From Oscillospiraceae bacterium (lineage in GTDB: Bacteria; Bacillota; Clostridia; Oscillospirales; CAG-272), in NCBI GenBank assembly GCA_015064545.1, contig SVSA01000015.1, forward strand, positions 1 through 34,631: a stretch of DNA of 34,631 bases, written 5' to 3'. Made by a program: the position numbers and the translations under genes. The notes under the pieces were generated by a model that had not been told where the DNA came from, did no database searches, and was given only the letters and a program-made list of their open reading frames with translations. Below, one piece after another: positions 15,600-24,118 of the stretch; position 1 is the stretch's first letter; every line of letters starts with the position of its first letter.

Positions 15600-17490
15600 G
15601 ATTACCTTCGGTACGCCCGAAGCCTTCGTGCCGACCCGCTTTGCGCCTCCCTCGCGCGTTCCTGTCAAGGAGATTGATGCCGCCGCGGTGCCGGAAATTG
15701 CCTTTTCGGTTTCGCGCCGCGGTTGTAAGCTTGTCTTGCCCTTGACGGCCGCCACACAGCTGTACGGCTTTGGCCTGCAGCTTCGCTCCTTCAAGCATCG
15801 GGGTAATAAGATTACCTGCCGTGTTAACGCCGATCCCCGTTCGACCAGCGGTGACTCCCATGCACCGGTTCCGTTCTTTGTGACAAACGAAGGATGGGCG
15901 ATGTATGTGGATACCGCCCGCAATGCCGTCTTCCAGTGCGGAAGCGATCGGAATACCGGCATGGTTCTGCAAGCCGAGAGCGCGGAAAGCAAGGTCATGA
16001 ACAGCACCGACGAGCTGTATGCCGCCCGCACCTCCGCAACCTCGGTGCTTACGGTCGAGATCCCGGTGGCCGAGGGCGTCGAGGTGTACTTCATCAAGGG
16101 CGATACGGTGGGCGATATGGTGGCCGCCTATAATATGCTGTCGGGCGGCGGCTGTATGCCGCCGATGTGGGGCCTCGGTAACTTTTACCGTTGCTGCGGA
16201 CAATTCAATGAGGAGCAGGTGATGGCGATTGCCGACGGCTTCCGCTCGCTAAAGCTTCCCTGCGATATTCTCGGACTCGAGCCGGGATGGCATACCCACA
16301 GCTATTCCTGCTCCTATGTGTGGAGCGAGCGTTTCCCCCATCATAAGGAGATGCTGGAAAAGCTGACGGCTCAGGGCTTTAAGATCAATCTGTGGGAGCA
16401 TGCCTTTGCGCATCCTGCCGCTCCCATTCACGATGCCTTGATTCCGTATTCGGGCGATTATCTGGTATGGAACGGTCTGGTGCCCGATTTTTCGCTTCCC
16501 GAAGCAGTCAATATCTTTGCTGATTATCATAAGAAGCTCTGCGCCGAGGGCATTACCGGCTTTAAGCTGGACGAGTGTGACGGAAGTGATCTGACCGGCG
16601 GTTGGTCCTTCCCCGACTGTGCGATGTTCCCCTCCGGTATGGACGGTGAGCAATATCACCATCTGTTCGGAACGCTGTACAGCAAAACCATCAAGCAAGC
16701 GCTGGGTAGTAACCGTATTCTGTCCGAGGTGCGAAACCTCGGCGCGTTGGCCGCCTCGTATCCCTTTGTCCTCTACAGCGATCTGTATCAGTTTGAGGAT
16801 TTCCTGACGGGAACCGTGAATGCCGGCTTCTCGGGCCTTTTGTGGGCGCCCGAGCTTCGCCATGCCGAAAACAAGGACGACCTGATTCGCCGTCTGCAGC
16901 TGGTGGCCTTCTCGGCACAGTCGCTTGTCAATGCCTGGTATCTGGATAAGATGCCTTGGCTGGAGCTGGATGCCACCGACGAGGTGCGCGAAATCCTCGA
17001 AACCCGTATGCGCTTCCTCCCATATCTTTATACCGCCTTCTACGATTATTATACAACCGGCAAGCCTCCGGTTCGTGCTTTGGTTTGTGACTATCCTGCG
17101 GCCGGCGAGGTGAAGGATCAGTTCCTCTTCGGCGATCTTGTGGTAGCGCCTATCGCTCCCGGTAAGACCGGCCGCGATGTGTGGCTTCCCGAGGGGGAAT
17201 GGTACGGCTTCTTCGACGGCAAGCGCTACGAGGGCGGCCTCCATCACGTAGAAACCGACGGCGTACCGCTCTATGTCAAGGCAGGCACCCTCCTGCCCAT
17301 CGCCGAACCGGTTCCCTATATTGCTCCCGATACGGTGTTCGACATCACGCTGCGTGCCTTTGGCGACTGTGCCGAGGCGACCTGCCGTCTCATCGAGGAC
17401 GACGGCCTCACCGACGGCACCGACTATCGTGTTCTTACGCTCCGCCGAGGGGAAACGGTCGCGAGTAAGCGCTATCGGATTCTTCCATAA
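15580..17490 (+). CDS. Glycoside hydrolase family 31 (alpha-glucosidase/alpha-xylosidase type)
   Basis: The start is set at the ATG at 15580 (MKASLFKITFG), with AAAGGAG 9 nt upstream, rather than the track start at 15556; it overlaps the regulator gene by 20 nt. 636 residues, no signal peptide. The catalytic barrel shows 'PMWGLGNFYRC', 'DILGLEPGW', and 'GITGFKLDECDG', in which D331 aligns with the GH31 nucleophile (compare KTDFGE of alpha-xylosidases). 'YPFVLYSD' D401 sits where the acid/base of 'WSGD' lies in other members. The C-terminal beta-domains carry 'GDLVVAPIAPGKTGRDVWLPEGEWY' and 'VPLYVKAGTLLPI', typical of the family. It removes terminal alpha-linked sugars; substrate choice is open. 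Confidence 0.93.
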   Translation: MKASLFKITFGTPEAFVPTRFAPPSRVPVKEIDAAAVPEIAFSVSRRGCKLVLPLTAATQLYGFGLQLRSFKHRGNKITCRVNADPRSTSGDSHAPVPFFVTNEGWAMYVDTARNAVFQCGSDRNTGMVLQAESAESKVMNSTDELYAARTSATSVLTVEIPVAEGVEVYFIKGDTVGDMVAAYNMLSGGGCMPPMWGLGNFYRCCGQFNEEQVMAIADGFRSLKLPCDILGLEPGWHTHSYSCSYVWSERFPHHKEMLEKLTAQGFKINLWEHAFAHPAAPIHDALIPYSGDYLVWNGLVPDFSLPEAVNIFADYHKKLCAEGITGFKLDECDGSDLTGGWSFPDCAMFPSGMDGEQYHHLFGTLYSKTIKQALGSNRILSEVRNLGALAASYPFVLYSDLYQFEDFLTGTVNAGFSGLLWAPELRHAENKDDLIRRLQLVAFSAQSLVNAWYLDKMPWLELDATDEVREILETRMRFLPYLYTAFYDYYTTGKPPVRALVCDYPAAGEVKDQFLFGDLVVAPIAPGKTGRDVWLPEGEWYGFFDGKRYEGGLHHVETDGVPLYVKAGTLLPIAEPVPYIAPDTVFDITLRAFGDCAEATCRLIEDDGLTDGTDYRVLTLRRGETVASKRYRILP

Positions 17491-17504
17491 TGAAAAGAAA
17501 AAAT

Positions 17505-17533
17505 GCCTCCGCTGTCGCTGTGACGGCGGAGGC
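17505..17533 (-). terminator. Intrinsic terminator, used mainly by the TIR gene
   Basis: 12-bp stem GCCTCCGCTGTC/GACGGCGGAGGC (one G-U pair) with a 5-nt loop. On the minus strand it is followed by TTTTTTCTTTTC; on the plus strand only by GTTTGCTTT. It lies between convergent genes and may serve both. Confidence 0.9.
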
Positions 17534-17556
17534 GTTTGCTTTATGAGGCGGTACGA

Positions 17557-18537
17557 TTACGGGAGCGAAACCAGATAGGCCAGACTTTGGATGACCTTCT
17601 GAACGGCGGGGCTGTTGGCATCCAGGGTTTTTACCGGGATGATCTGAGCCTTGCCGAGAAAGAATTTAAAGCCTGAATTCAAAACACAGTTATCGATGTG
17701 CATGGATACAACGGTTTTGTTATAGGACACCGCGCGCTCCAACTCGCATTCGACAAACTGCGAGGCCTGTGAATTGGCCGACAGTAACAGCAGCATGCAG
17801 GCACAGCTTTCGATGGCATCGTTGATGACGTAGGCATATTTGGAGCCGGCAGGGATGTCGTAGGGGGCCATCCAGGTGGTGATATTGTTCTGATACAACA
17901 GCGCACGCGTGGCCTCGGCAAAGGCCAGATCCTCGCTGCCGTAGCTGATGAAAACATAAGGAGTATCCGACGGTGTGTGGGAAGACGCGGCGATCGGATC
18001 GAGGGGCGGTACGGTTGCGTCGGGCCCATTCTTCGACGGAAGCTCGTTGCGGCTGTCGTCGATGCAGGTCTTCCATCGATTATTCTGAGAGACATGGAAG
18101 GTGTACGCCAAATCGGCAGAGAGCTTTACGACGAGCTTGTTTTGCGTGGTTTCGGTGCTTTGAATGAGGTCGAGGGGAATGATAATCTTGTCCGAGGAAA
18201 GATTGATCTTGTGGGGATAGAATTCCAGTCCCTTTTCGGTAAGATACATCCAGCCGCCATTCCCGTTATGCGTTGCACTGCCGTCGCAGATCAAGCGCCG
18301 CTCGCCGGCGATTGCCTTGCGCAGCTTTCGGTATTTGATTTCCAGAAGGAAGGAAATGAGCTGCATAACGATCGGGAACATGATACCGCAGGCGACACCC
18401 CAAATCAAGCCTTGCAGCGCACCTTCCGCCATATCACCCATCGTAAAGCCGAGAAAGAGGCCGTAAAGCTGACCGCCAATGATATAGAGGCCGAGAGAGG
18501 CAAAAAAGAGATGTGAAAATTTTGGCTTGAAAATCAT
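17557..18537 (-). CDS. Membrane-anchored GRAM-like/TIR domain protein
   Basis: The start is set at the ATG at 18537 (MIFKPKFSHLFF), with GGAGG 8 nt upstream. 326 residues. Two hydrophobic helices (about 8-30 and 40-66) anchor the protein. A central beta-rich segment (about 77-165; 'GGWMYLTEKGLEFYPHK..IIIPLDLIQS') resembles a GRAM/PH-like domain. The C-terminal part from about 192 is a TIR domain: 'YVFISYGSEDLAFAEATRALL', 'TTWMAPYDIPAGSKY', 'CACMLLLLSANSQASQFVECELERA'. The Glu after VECE near residue 262 sits where the catalytic Glu of NAD-cleaving TIR proteins lies. The gene stands alone with its own promoter and terminator. It could be an NADase effector or a signalling scaffold; the sequence cannot decide. 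Confidence 0.85.
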   Translation of the reverse strand: MIFKPKFSHLFFASLGLYIIGGQLYGLFLGFTMGDMAEGALQGLIWGVACGIMFPIVMQLISFLLEIKYRKLRKAIAGERRLICDGSATHNGNGGWMYLTEKGLEFYPHKINLSSDKIIIPLDLIQSTETTQNKLVVKLSADLAYTFHVSQNNRWKTCIDDSRNELPSKNGPDATVPPLDPIAASSHTPSDTPYVFISYGSEDLAFAEATRALLYQNNITTWMAPYDIPAGSKYAYVINDAIESCACMLLLLSANSQASQFVECELERAVSYNKTVVSMHIDNCVLNSGFKFFLGKAQIIPVKTLDANSPAVQKVIQSLAYLVSLP

Positions 18538-18576
18538 ATCATCATCCTCCCGAAACAAGAAATGTTCCTTGTTTAT

Positions 18577-18606
18577 AGTATAGCATACCCCGTCGATTGT
18601 TGGCAA
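18577..18606 (-). promoter_or_regulatory. Predicted promoter of the TIR-domain gene
   Basis: On the minus strand, TTGCCA and TATACT are separated by 18 nt. The transcript would start about 33 nt before the ATG at 18537 and contain a 7-bp hairpin AAACAAG/CTTGTTT (18553-18574). Confidence 0.6.
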
Positions 18607-18740
18607 GTGCTTTTTTTGTTTTTTTTGCGGAATTTGTCGTTATGTTGCTATTGCGATCGATGCGACAAGAACGCGTGATCGGCCTCCGCGAAGCGGGCAT
18701 GAAGCTTGTCAAGGTTCATGAAGAGAAAGAAGAGTGAAAA

Positions 18741-18777
18741 AGTAAAATCGACAAGCTTCGGCAGAAGCTTGTCGATT
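18741..18777 (-). terminator. Intrinsic terminator of tRNA-Leu
   Basis: Stem of about 14-15 bp, AAATCGACAAGCTTC paired with GAAGCTTGTCGATT(T), with a GGCA loop. On the minus strand it is followed by TTTTACTTTTTC. It starts at the encoded CCA end of the tRNA. Confidence 0.93.
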
Positions 18778-18861
18778 TGGTGCGGGTAACAGGGGTCGAA
18801 CCTGCACGTCGGAGACACCAGATCCTAAATCTGGCGCGTCTGCCAATTCCGCCATACCCGC
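18778..18861 (-). tRNA. tRNA-Leu (anticodon UAG)
   Basis: The minus strand reads GCGGGTATGGCGGAATTGGC at its 5' end, pairs its acceptor arm (GCGGGTA/TACCCGC) and ends ACCA with an encoded CCA. The anticodon arm is CCAGA-TTTAGGA-TCTGG, giving anticodon UAG (codon CUA, Leu). The long variable arm and the T-arm GTTCGACCC fit a class II leucine tRNA. It is flanked by its own promoter and terminator. Confidence 0.97.
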
Positions 18862-18871
18862 AAGTAGCATC

Positions 18872-18900
18872 ATTGTATCACACTTTTACTCGCTTGTCAA
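18872..18900 (-). promoter_or_regulatory. Promoter of tRNA-Leu
   Basis: Minus strand: perfect TTGACA, 17-nt spacer, TACAAT, ending 10 nt before the mature tRNA 5' end. Confidence 0.9.
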
Positions 18901-19039
18901 CGGGTTGCGGGTCTCTTTTCCGAAGAAGATGTTGTCTCACCGAGGATAAAACGAGGCTGATTCCGCACACGAAATCTGATGTCCATAGGCGGGGAAATGC
19001 CGAAATAAAAATTATTTTTGAAAATTCCCGCTTAGCTCT

Positions 19040-19068
19040 TGCAATTCCCGAAATTGTATGATACAATA
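19040..19068 (+). promoter_or_regulatory. Promoter of secG
   Basis: TTGCAA, 17-nt spacer, TACAAT, about 65 nt before the secG ATG. Confidence 0.75.
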
Positions 19069-19133
19069 GATAGGCTATGATAAAATACAGGTATTGTCCC
19101 TTGCCGGGACAACGGTTTTGGAGGATATAACAC

Positions 19134-19529
19134 ATGGATATTGTTATTGGTATTATTCTGATTGCGGCAGGGCTGTTTCTGATTGGCGTAGTTTTGCTCC
19201 AGTCCAACAAGGATAAGGGCCTTTCGGGTGCTCTTGCCGGCAACACCGATACGTACTACGGTAAGAATAAGGCAAAGGATGCAGACAAGCTGCTCTCCCG
19301 CATCACGATGGTGGTAGCGATTGTGTTTGCTGTTCTTGTTCTTGTGTCTTTTGTGATTCAGGACGATCAGGATCTTGAAGACCTTGCCAACCAGCTGAAG
19401 GATCAGGCAACGGCGACCGAATCGGTGACAACCGAGGACGTTTCCGACACCGAAGCCGACTCGGTTTCCGATACCGAGGCTGACTCGGAGGCTGACACCG
19501 AAAACGAGGGCACTGACACCGAGTCGTAA
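19134..19529 (+). CDS. secG: SecG, preprotein translocase subunit, with acidic repeat tail
   Basis: 131 residues; ATG after TTGGAGGATATAACAC. The first 75 residues are ordinary SecG: a TM helix (3-22), the conserved loop 'VVLLQSNKDKGLSGALAG', 'RITMVVAIVFAVLVLVSFVI' as the second TM helix. SecG associates with SecYE and helps SecA-driven export. The remaining 56 residues form an unusual acidic tail with 'SDTEADS' repeats, much like the stalks of the lipoproteins in this window; SecG is usually only about 75-80 residues. By the known SecG topology the tail should lie outside the membrane. The gene is monocistronic, with its own promoter and terminator. Confidence 0.93.
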   Translation: MDIVIGIILIAAGLFLIGVVLLQSNKDKGLSGALAGNTDTYYGKNKAKDADKLLSRITMVVAIVFAVLVLVSFVIQDDQDLEDLANQLKDQATATESVTTEDVSDTEADSVSDTEADSEADTENEGTDTES

Positions 19530-19563
19530 GACTCACCGCGCCCTCTTCCGAACCGATAAGACG

Positions 19564-19600
19564 AGGGGGCAGACAGCTGTTTTCCCCCTTTTCTTTGTTT
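19564..19600 (+). terminator. Intrinsic terminator after secG
   Basis: AGGGGG/CCCCCT stem with a 14-nt apical part, followed by TTTTCTTTGTTTTC. Confidence 0.75.
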
Positions 19601-19651
19601 TCAGATCGGCTTCTTTACCCGCTTGTGGGATAATACTATTTGGAGGATACT

Positions 19652-20608
19652 ATGATGACAAAGCGTTTTTCCCTTGTTTTAAGCCCTAAGACCAAGTCGT
19701 CGGGACATCGCTTCTCCCGTATGATGGCTGCTGTGTTAGCGCTTATTCTCGGTTTGAGCCTTATGGCTTGTTCCAACCCGAGCACCACAGCCCCTTCCTC
19801 CTCGGAGGCGGATACCACGGATACCTCCGCTCAGGTGTCTGACACCGAAACCGAGGCCGTCTCTGACACGGATTCTGACACTACTGTTGACACCGAGGCC
19901 GTTTCTGACACCGAAACCGAAGCCGAAACCGATCCGGTTTTCCCGGATTATGAAGTGAAGACCATGTACTTCTTGGGCGACAGTATTACCTATGGATCCG
20001 GCCTGAAAAATGCGAAGCAGCGCTTCTCCTCGGTCTTGGCAGAACGCTTTGGTGCAACCGAAAAGAACTATGGCAATCCCGGCTCTCTTGTCGCTCAGGC
20101 CGGCAACAATGCCGATAATAACTATGCTCTGGTCAATCAGATTCACCGCCTCGATGCTGCCGATGTTGCCATCTTCTTCGGTGGAACCAATGACTATTTC
20201 TGGAGCACGAAGCCGATTACCGGCGGGGAAGACAAATCCTATTTCGAGTATGCCATGAAAACGGTTTGCCAGCATATTCTCGATACTCGCGAAGGAAAGA
20301 TTACGATTTTCGTAACACCCTATCCGCATAACGGTACCGGTAACTATGAAGGCGGCAGCGAATGGAATGCCTCTTCGACGCACGATACCAGTGATAAGAA
20401 TTATTTCGGACTCACCTTAGAGGATTATGTGGATACCATTGTTAAGGTTTGCAAGGAATACGGTATCCCTTGCCTCAACCTGCACGAGGACTTCGGTTTC
20501 AACTGGGAGCAGCATACGATTGACGGCTGTCATCCCAACGAGGAAGGCCACCGACTGATTGCCGATGCTATCGAGGCCAAGCTGAATGCCATGCTTGGCA
20601 AGAGCTGA
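19652..20608 (+). CDS. SGNH/GDSL-type hydrolase lipoprotein
   Basis: The track starts at a TTG (19640); the ATG at 19652, 5 nt after GGAGG, is preferred. 318 residues. The N-terminus is a long lipoprotein signal ending LGLSLMAC (Cys40), followed by an acidic [14 protein letters not shown] stalk to about residue 95. The catalytic domain has block I '[11 protein letters not shown]' (Ser111), the block III-like 'GGTND' (Asn180), and '[10 protein letters not shown]' with Asp291 and His294 as the other triad members. Such enzymes remove acyl groups from carbohydrates or lipids. It should act outside the cell, tethered by its lipid anchor, perhaps de-acetylating plant or host glycans. Confidence 0.92.
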   Translation: MMTKRFSLVLSPKTKSSGHRFSRMMAAVLALILGLSLMACSNPSTTAPSSSEADTTDTSAQVSDTETEAVSDTDSDTTVDTEAVSDTETEAETDPVFPDYEVKTMYFLGDSITYGSGLKNAKQRFSSVLAERFGATEKNYGNPGSLVAQAGNNADNNYALVNQIHRLDAADVAIFFGGTNDYFWSTKPITGGEDKSYFEYAMKTVCQHILDTREGKITIFVTPYPHNGTGNYEGGSEWNASSTHDTSDKNYFGLTLEDYVDTIVKVCKEYGIPCLNLHEDFGFNWEQHTIDGCHPNEEGHRLIADAIEAKLNAMLGKS

Positions 20609-20703
20609 GCGGCAAGGATCCTGTGAGGGGGAGGAACCGTATTACTATACTGTTATAAAGAAGCGTTCTTTTCCCGGCTTTTTCCCATGGTATGGACATG
20701 CGA

Positions 20704-20738
20704 GGCGCCTCTTTTCCCAAAGGGGCGCCTTTGGCTTT
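20704..20738 (+). terminator. Intrinsic terminator after the SGNH hydrolase gene
   Basis: 11-bp stem GGCGCCTCTTT/AAAGGGGCGCC (one G-U pair) with a TCCC loop, then TTTGGCTTT. A second palindrome, GGATCCGA/TCGGATCC, follows at 20742-20760 within the leader of the hydratase gene. Confidence 0.8.
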
Positions 20739-20795
20739 CATGGATCCGATTTTCGGATCCCGTCTTATTTCGATTTATCTTCAGGAGGAACCCTC

Positions 20796-22967
20796 ATGAT
20801 TACTTTGACCGAGCATGGCGTGTATTTGCTGAACGGTAAAACACCCGTCGATTCTCATCCGATGCCGATCGGTGAGGCGAAAAAAGGAACGATTGCCTAT
20901 TCGATCCTTACCGCCCACAACACCTCGAATAACGACGAGGCGCTGAAAATCCGTTTTGACGCGATGGCTTCCCACGACATTACCTATGTCGGTATCATTC
21001 AAACCGCGCGCGCCAGCGGCCTGACCGAATTCCCGATCCCCTATGTGCTCACCAACTGTCATAACAGTCTTTGCGCAGTCGGCGGCACCATTAATGAGGA
21101 CGACCATCTCTTTGGCTTGTCGGCCGCTCAGAAGTATGGCGGTATTTATGTGCCGGCCCATCAGTCTGTCATTCATTCCTATATGCGTGAAACGATGGCG
21201 GCCTGCGGCAAGATGATTCTCGGCTCGGACAGCCATACTCGTTACGGTGCGCTGGGCACGATGGCGATCGGTGAGGGTGGACCTGAGCTGGTAAAGCAGC
21301 TGCTTTGCCGTACCTACGATATTCCGATGCCCGAGGTGATTGCCGTCAATCTGGTCGGCAAGCCGCGTCCCGGTGTCGGCCCGCACGATGTCGCGATTGC
21401 GCTGATCGGAGCTGTTTTTGCTTCCGGCTTTGTCAAGAACAAGGTGTTGGAGTTTGTCGGTGAGGGCGTTGCCAATCTGCCGATTGAGTTCCGTAACGGT
21501 ATCGATGTTATGACCACCGAAACCACCTGCCTGTCTTCGATCTGGGTGACCGACGAGAAAACCGCGGCTTATTATGAAAAGCATCACCGTCCCGAGGCGT
21601 ACCGCCCGCTTTCACCGGCGTCGGTTGCCTACTACGACGGCATGGTAACCATTGATCTGTCGCGCGTGGACTGTATGATTGCGCTCCCCTGCCATCCCAG
21701 CAATGCCGTGTCGATTGAAGAATTCCGCCGTGATCCCAAGGGGGTTCTGACGCGCTTTGGTCTGACTGAGCTGATCGATAAGCTCGACGAAGACGGTCGT
21801 CTGCATGTGGATCAGGGTGTTATCGCCGGATGCGCGGGCGGTATTTATGACAATCTGGTGGCGGCAGGCGATATTCTCCGCGGCCGTACCATCGGAAACG
21901 GTGCCTTTGCGCTCTCTGCCTACCCGGCCAGCCAGCCGGTTATGACGCGCCTGATGCGTACCGGTGTGGCGGCGGATCTGTTGGACGCCGGCGTAACCCT
22001 TCGCACAGCCTTCTGCGGTCCCTGCTTCGGTGCCGGCGATGTTCCTGCGAACGGTTGTCTCAGTATACGTCACTCGACCCGTAATTTCCCGAATCGCGAG
22101 GGCTCTAAGCCCGGTAACGGTCAGAGCGCCTTCGTGGCCTTGATGGATGCCCGTTCGATTGCCGCAACGGCTAGGAACGGCGGCATTCTGACGCCTGCCA
22201 CCGATCTTGAGGTTACCTATTCCGAGCCCGATTACGTTTACGATGATGCCGCCTACCGCAGCCGCGTGTATGATGGCTACGGCAAGGCCGATCCCTCGGT
22301 AGCGCTTCGCTTCGGTCCCAATATCGCCGATTGGCCCGCTATGCCGCCGCTGGCCGATGATATTCTGATGCAGGTTTGCTCTTACATCACCGATCCCGTT
22401 ACCACAACCGACGAGCTGATCCCCTCGGGCGAAACCTCGTCGTATCGCTCCAATCCCATGAAGCTGGCCGAGTTTACGCTGTCGCGGAAGGATCCTGCCT
22501 ATGTGGCTCGCGCCAAAAAAACCGTAGCTGAGGCTCCGACTCAGGCGGTAGTGGAAGCGGTAACCGCTCTGACCGGAAAGTCTGAGCTGCCGCAGATCGG
22601 CTCGGTGGTTTACGCCCGTAAGCCCGGCGACGGCTCGGCACGCGAGCAGGCCGCCTCCTGCCAGCGCGTTCTCGGCGGCTCGGCCAATATTGCGCTCGAA
22701 TATGCCACCAAGCGTTATCGCAGTAATCTGATCAACTGGGGTATGATTCCCTTTACCGTGTCCGAGGAGCCTGCCTTTGCCGTTGGCGACTATCTTTTGG
22801 TGCGTGGCATCCGCGAGGCCCTGCTCCGCCGCGATGAAACCATCGAGGCACAGTGCTTGACGCCCGACGGTACCGTGATGGCGCTGACGCTCACGCTCCC
22901 GGTGCTGACCGATGATGAAAGACAGATCATCCTGGACGGCTGTCTGATCAATTATTATCGGGGCTAA
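20796..22967 (+). CDS. Aconitase-superfamily hydratase (large and swivel domains fused)
   Basis: The start is the ATG at 20796 after AGGAGG, not the track start at 20586, which reads through the terminator. 723 residues. '[21 protein letters not shown]' is the aconitase SDSHT motif. Three cysteines fit a [4Fe-4S] site: C346 in 'AGCAGG' and C407/C410 in 'FCGPCFG', spaced as in aconitases. The C-terminal swivel domain carries '[13 protein letters not shown]'. The protein departs from classical citrate aconitase (for example GCAGG in place of GSCTNS), so the substrate may be another hydroxy acid. It lies 21 nt upstream of a small membrane protein gene and may be co-transcribed with it. Confidence 0.88.
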   Translation: MITLTEHGVYLLNGKTPVDSHPMPIGEAKKGTIAYSILTAHNTSNNDEALKIRFDAMASHDITYVGIIQTARASGLTEFPIPYVLTNCHNSLCAVGGTINEDDHLFGLSAAQKYGGIYVPAHQSVIHSYMRETMAACGKMILGSDSHTRYGALGTMAIGEGGPELVKQLLCRTYDIPMPEVIAVNLVGKPRPGVGPHDVAIALIGAVFASGFVKNKVLEFVGEGVANLPIEFRNGIDVMTTETTCLSSIWVTDEKTAAYYEKHHRPEAYRPLSPASVAYYDGMVTIDLSRVDCMIALPCHPSNAVSIEEFRRDPKGVLTRFGLTELIDKLDEDGRLHVDQGVIAGCAGGIYDNLVAAGDILRGRTIGNGAFALSAYPASQPVMTRLMRTGVAADLLDAGVTLRTAFCGPCFGAGDVPANGCLSIRHSTRNFPNREGSKPGNGQSAFVALMDARSIAATARNGGILTPATDLEVTYSEPDYVYDDAAYRSRVYDGYGKADPSVALRFGPNIADWPAMPPLADDILMQVCSYITDPVTTTDELIPSGETSSYRSNPMKLAEFTLSRKDPAYVARAKKTVAEAPTQAVVEAVTALTGKSELPQIGSVVYARKPGDGSAREQAASCQRVLGGSANIALEYATKRYRSNLINWGMIPFTVSEEPAFAVGDYLLVRGIREALLRRDETIEAQCLTPDGTVMALTLTLPVLTDDERQIILDGCLINYYRG

Positions 22968-22988
22968 CGGCCAAAACGGAGGTTTGTG

Positions 22989-23534
22989 ATGCTGTCTGCC
23001 TATCGTATTGACCGCAAGCATCCTGCCGCGCTGACGGCTGTGCTTCTGATGCTGGCCTCGGCTGTCGTACGTCTTGTCTATTTTTGGGGAAAAGCGCTGA
23101 CACCGGTGCTGTTGTGGGTACATCTTGTTAATGTCGTAGCTGCCGCGCTGCTCTTCGCGGTCATGATCTTAGCCTTGGGCGAACGCCATGCCTCTCTGAC
23201 CGTGATTCCGGTGGCCATGGGTGTGCTGTTTTTCATGGTCAAGGCGTTTACCTTTGAGAGCTTGTTTCACACGGTCTTCTGCTTGACGCTGTATCTTGCG
23301 GTTTTCGTGCTGTATACCTTGACGGTATTTGGCATTTTACCGACAAAGAAGCTGTTATATCCCCTGTTTGGTTTGCCATTTTTGTATCATCTTCTGGTCG
23401 AGGACATGATCAACTATGTTTTCGCCAACCCCCAACCGCCGTTGTTTGAGTGGCTTCCCGAAATCTCGGTGCTGCTGATTATGGCGGGACTCTTCTCGCT
23501 GTCGATCGCGCTGGAGCCCAAGTCAAGGGCGTGA
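22989..23534 (+). CDS. Small multipass membrane protein of unknown function
   Basis: The ATG at 22989 is preferred over the GTG at 22986, with GGAGG 6 nt upstream. 181 residues, mostly hydrophobic, with about six predicted TM helices (for example 'LTAVLLMLASAVVRLVYFW', 'LLWVHLVNVVAAALLFAVMI', 'VLLIMAGLFSLSIAL'). I see no catalytic or transport motif. It follows the hydratase gene by 21 nt and precedes the Nudix gene by 35 nt, suggesting one operon. I do not recognise the family. Confidence 0.8.
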   Translation: MLSAYRIDRKHPAALTAVLLMLASAVVRLVYFWGKALTPVLLWVHLVNVVAAALLFAVMILALGERHASLTVIPVAMGVLFFMVKAFTFESLFHTVFCLTLYLAVFVLYTLTVFGILPTKKLLYPLFGLPFLYHLLVEDMINYVFANPQPPLFEWLPEISVLLIMAGLFSLSIALEPKSRA

Positions 23535-23569
23535 TATCGATGGCGAATCGAAAGAAAGGAGGCGATCGT

Positions 23570-24118
23570 ATGCCCGAATATTGGGATTTATATGATCAGA
23601 ATCGCCGCCCCCTGCACCGCACGCATCTGCGCGGACGCCGCTTGCAGCAGGGAACCTATCATCTTGCCGTCGGTATTTGGACGGTCAATATAAAAAATGA
23701 AATTTTGCTAACCCTTCGTGCGCCCGAAAAGCCGGATTGGCCCGGCAAATGGGAGAACACCGCCGGTTCGGTTTTGGCCGGCGAAACCGCACAGGAGGGG
23801 GCTATCCGGGAGCTTTACGAGGAAACCGGTATTCGCGTTACTGCGGAAGAGCTTGTCCTGCTCGGAACCGAGTGCGGGCGAAACACCATCGGTGATTGCT
23901 ATATCGTGCGAAAGGCTGTCTCCCTTTCCGATCTGCGCTTACAGCCGGGGGAAACCTGCGACGCGCGCTTTGTGACGCTCGAGACGCTGGATGCCATGAT
24001 TCGCGAGGATCTGGTAGCGCCGCCGGTTTACGAGCGCTTGGCCAAGATCCGTCCCCGCTTTGAGGCTTTTCTTCGCTCAGAGCCTTTTCCCAATGATCCG
24101 AAAGGAGATACTGTATGA
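23570..24118 (+). CDS. Nudix hydrolase
   Basis: The start is set at the ATG at 23570, 7 nt after AAAGGAGG; the track ORF begins inside the previous gene. 182 residues. The Nudix box 'GSVLAGETAQEGAIRELYEETGI' (about 65-87) matches Gx5Ex7REUxEExGU completely. The N-terminus 'EYWDLYDQNRRPLHRTHLRG' resembles Nudix proteins of the isopentenyl-diphosphate-isomerase-like group. The substrate is a nucleoside or other diphosphate, not deducible. The stop overlaps the next start (ATGA), so it is translationally coupled to the DUF1015 gene. Confidence 0.93.
   Translation: MPEYWDLYDQNRRPLHRTHLRGRRLQQGTYHLAVGIWTVNIKNEILLTLRAPEKPDWPGKWENTAGSVLAGETAQEGAIRELYEETGIRVTAEELVLLGTECGRNTIGDCYIVRKAVSLSDLRLQPGETCDARFVTLETLDAMIREDLVAPPVYERLAKIRPRFEAFLRSEPFPNDPKGDTV

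Noticed and set aside
14538-16097. Minus-strand 519-aa ORF
   Set aside because: Runs antisense through the AraC and GH31 genes, whose motifs are unmistakable.
21612-23123. Minus-strand 503-aa ORF
   Set aside because: Antisense shadow of the aconitase-superfamily hydratase.
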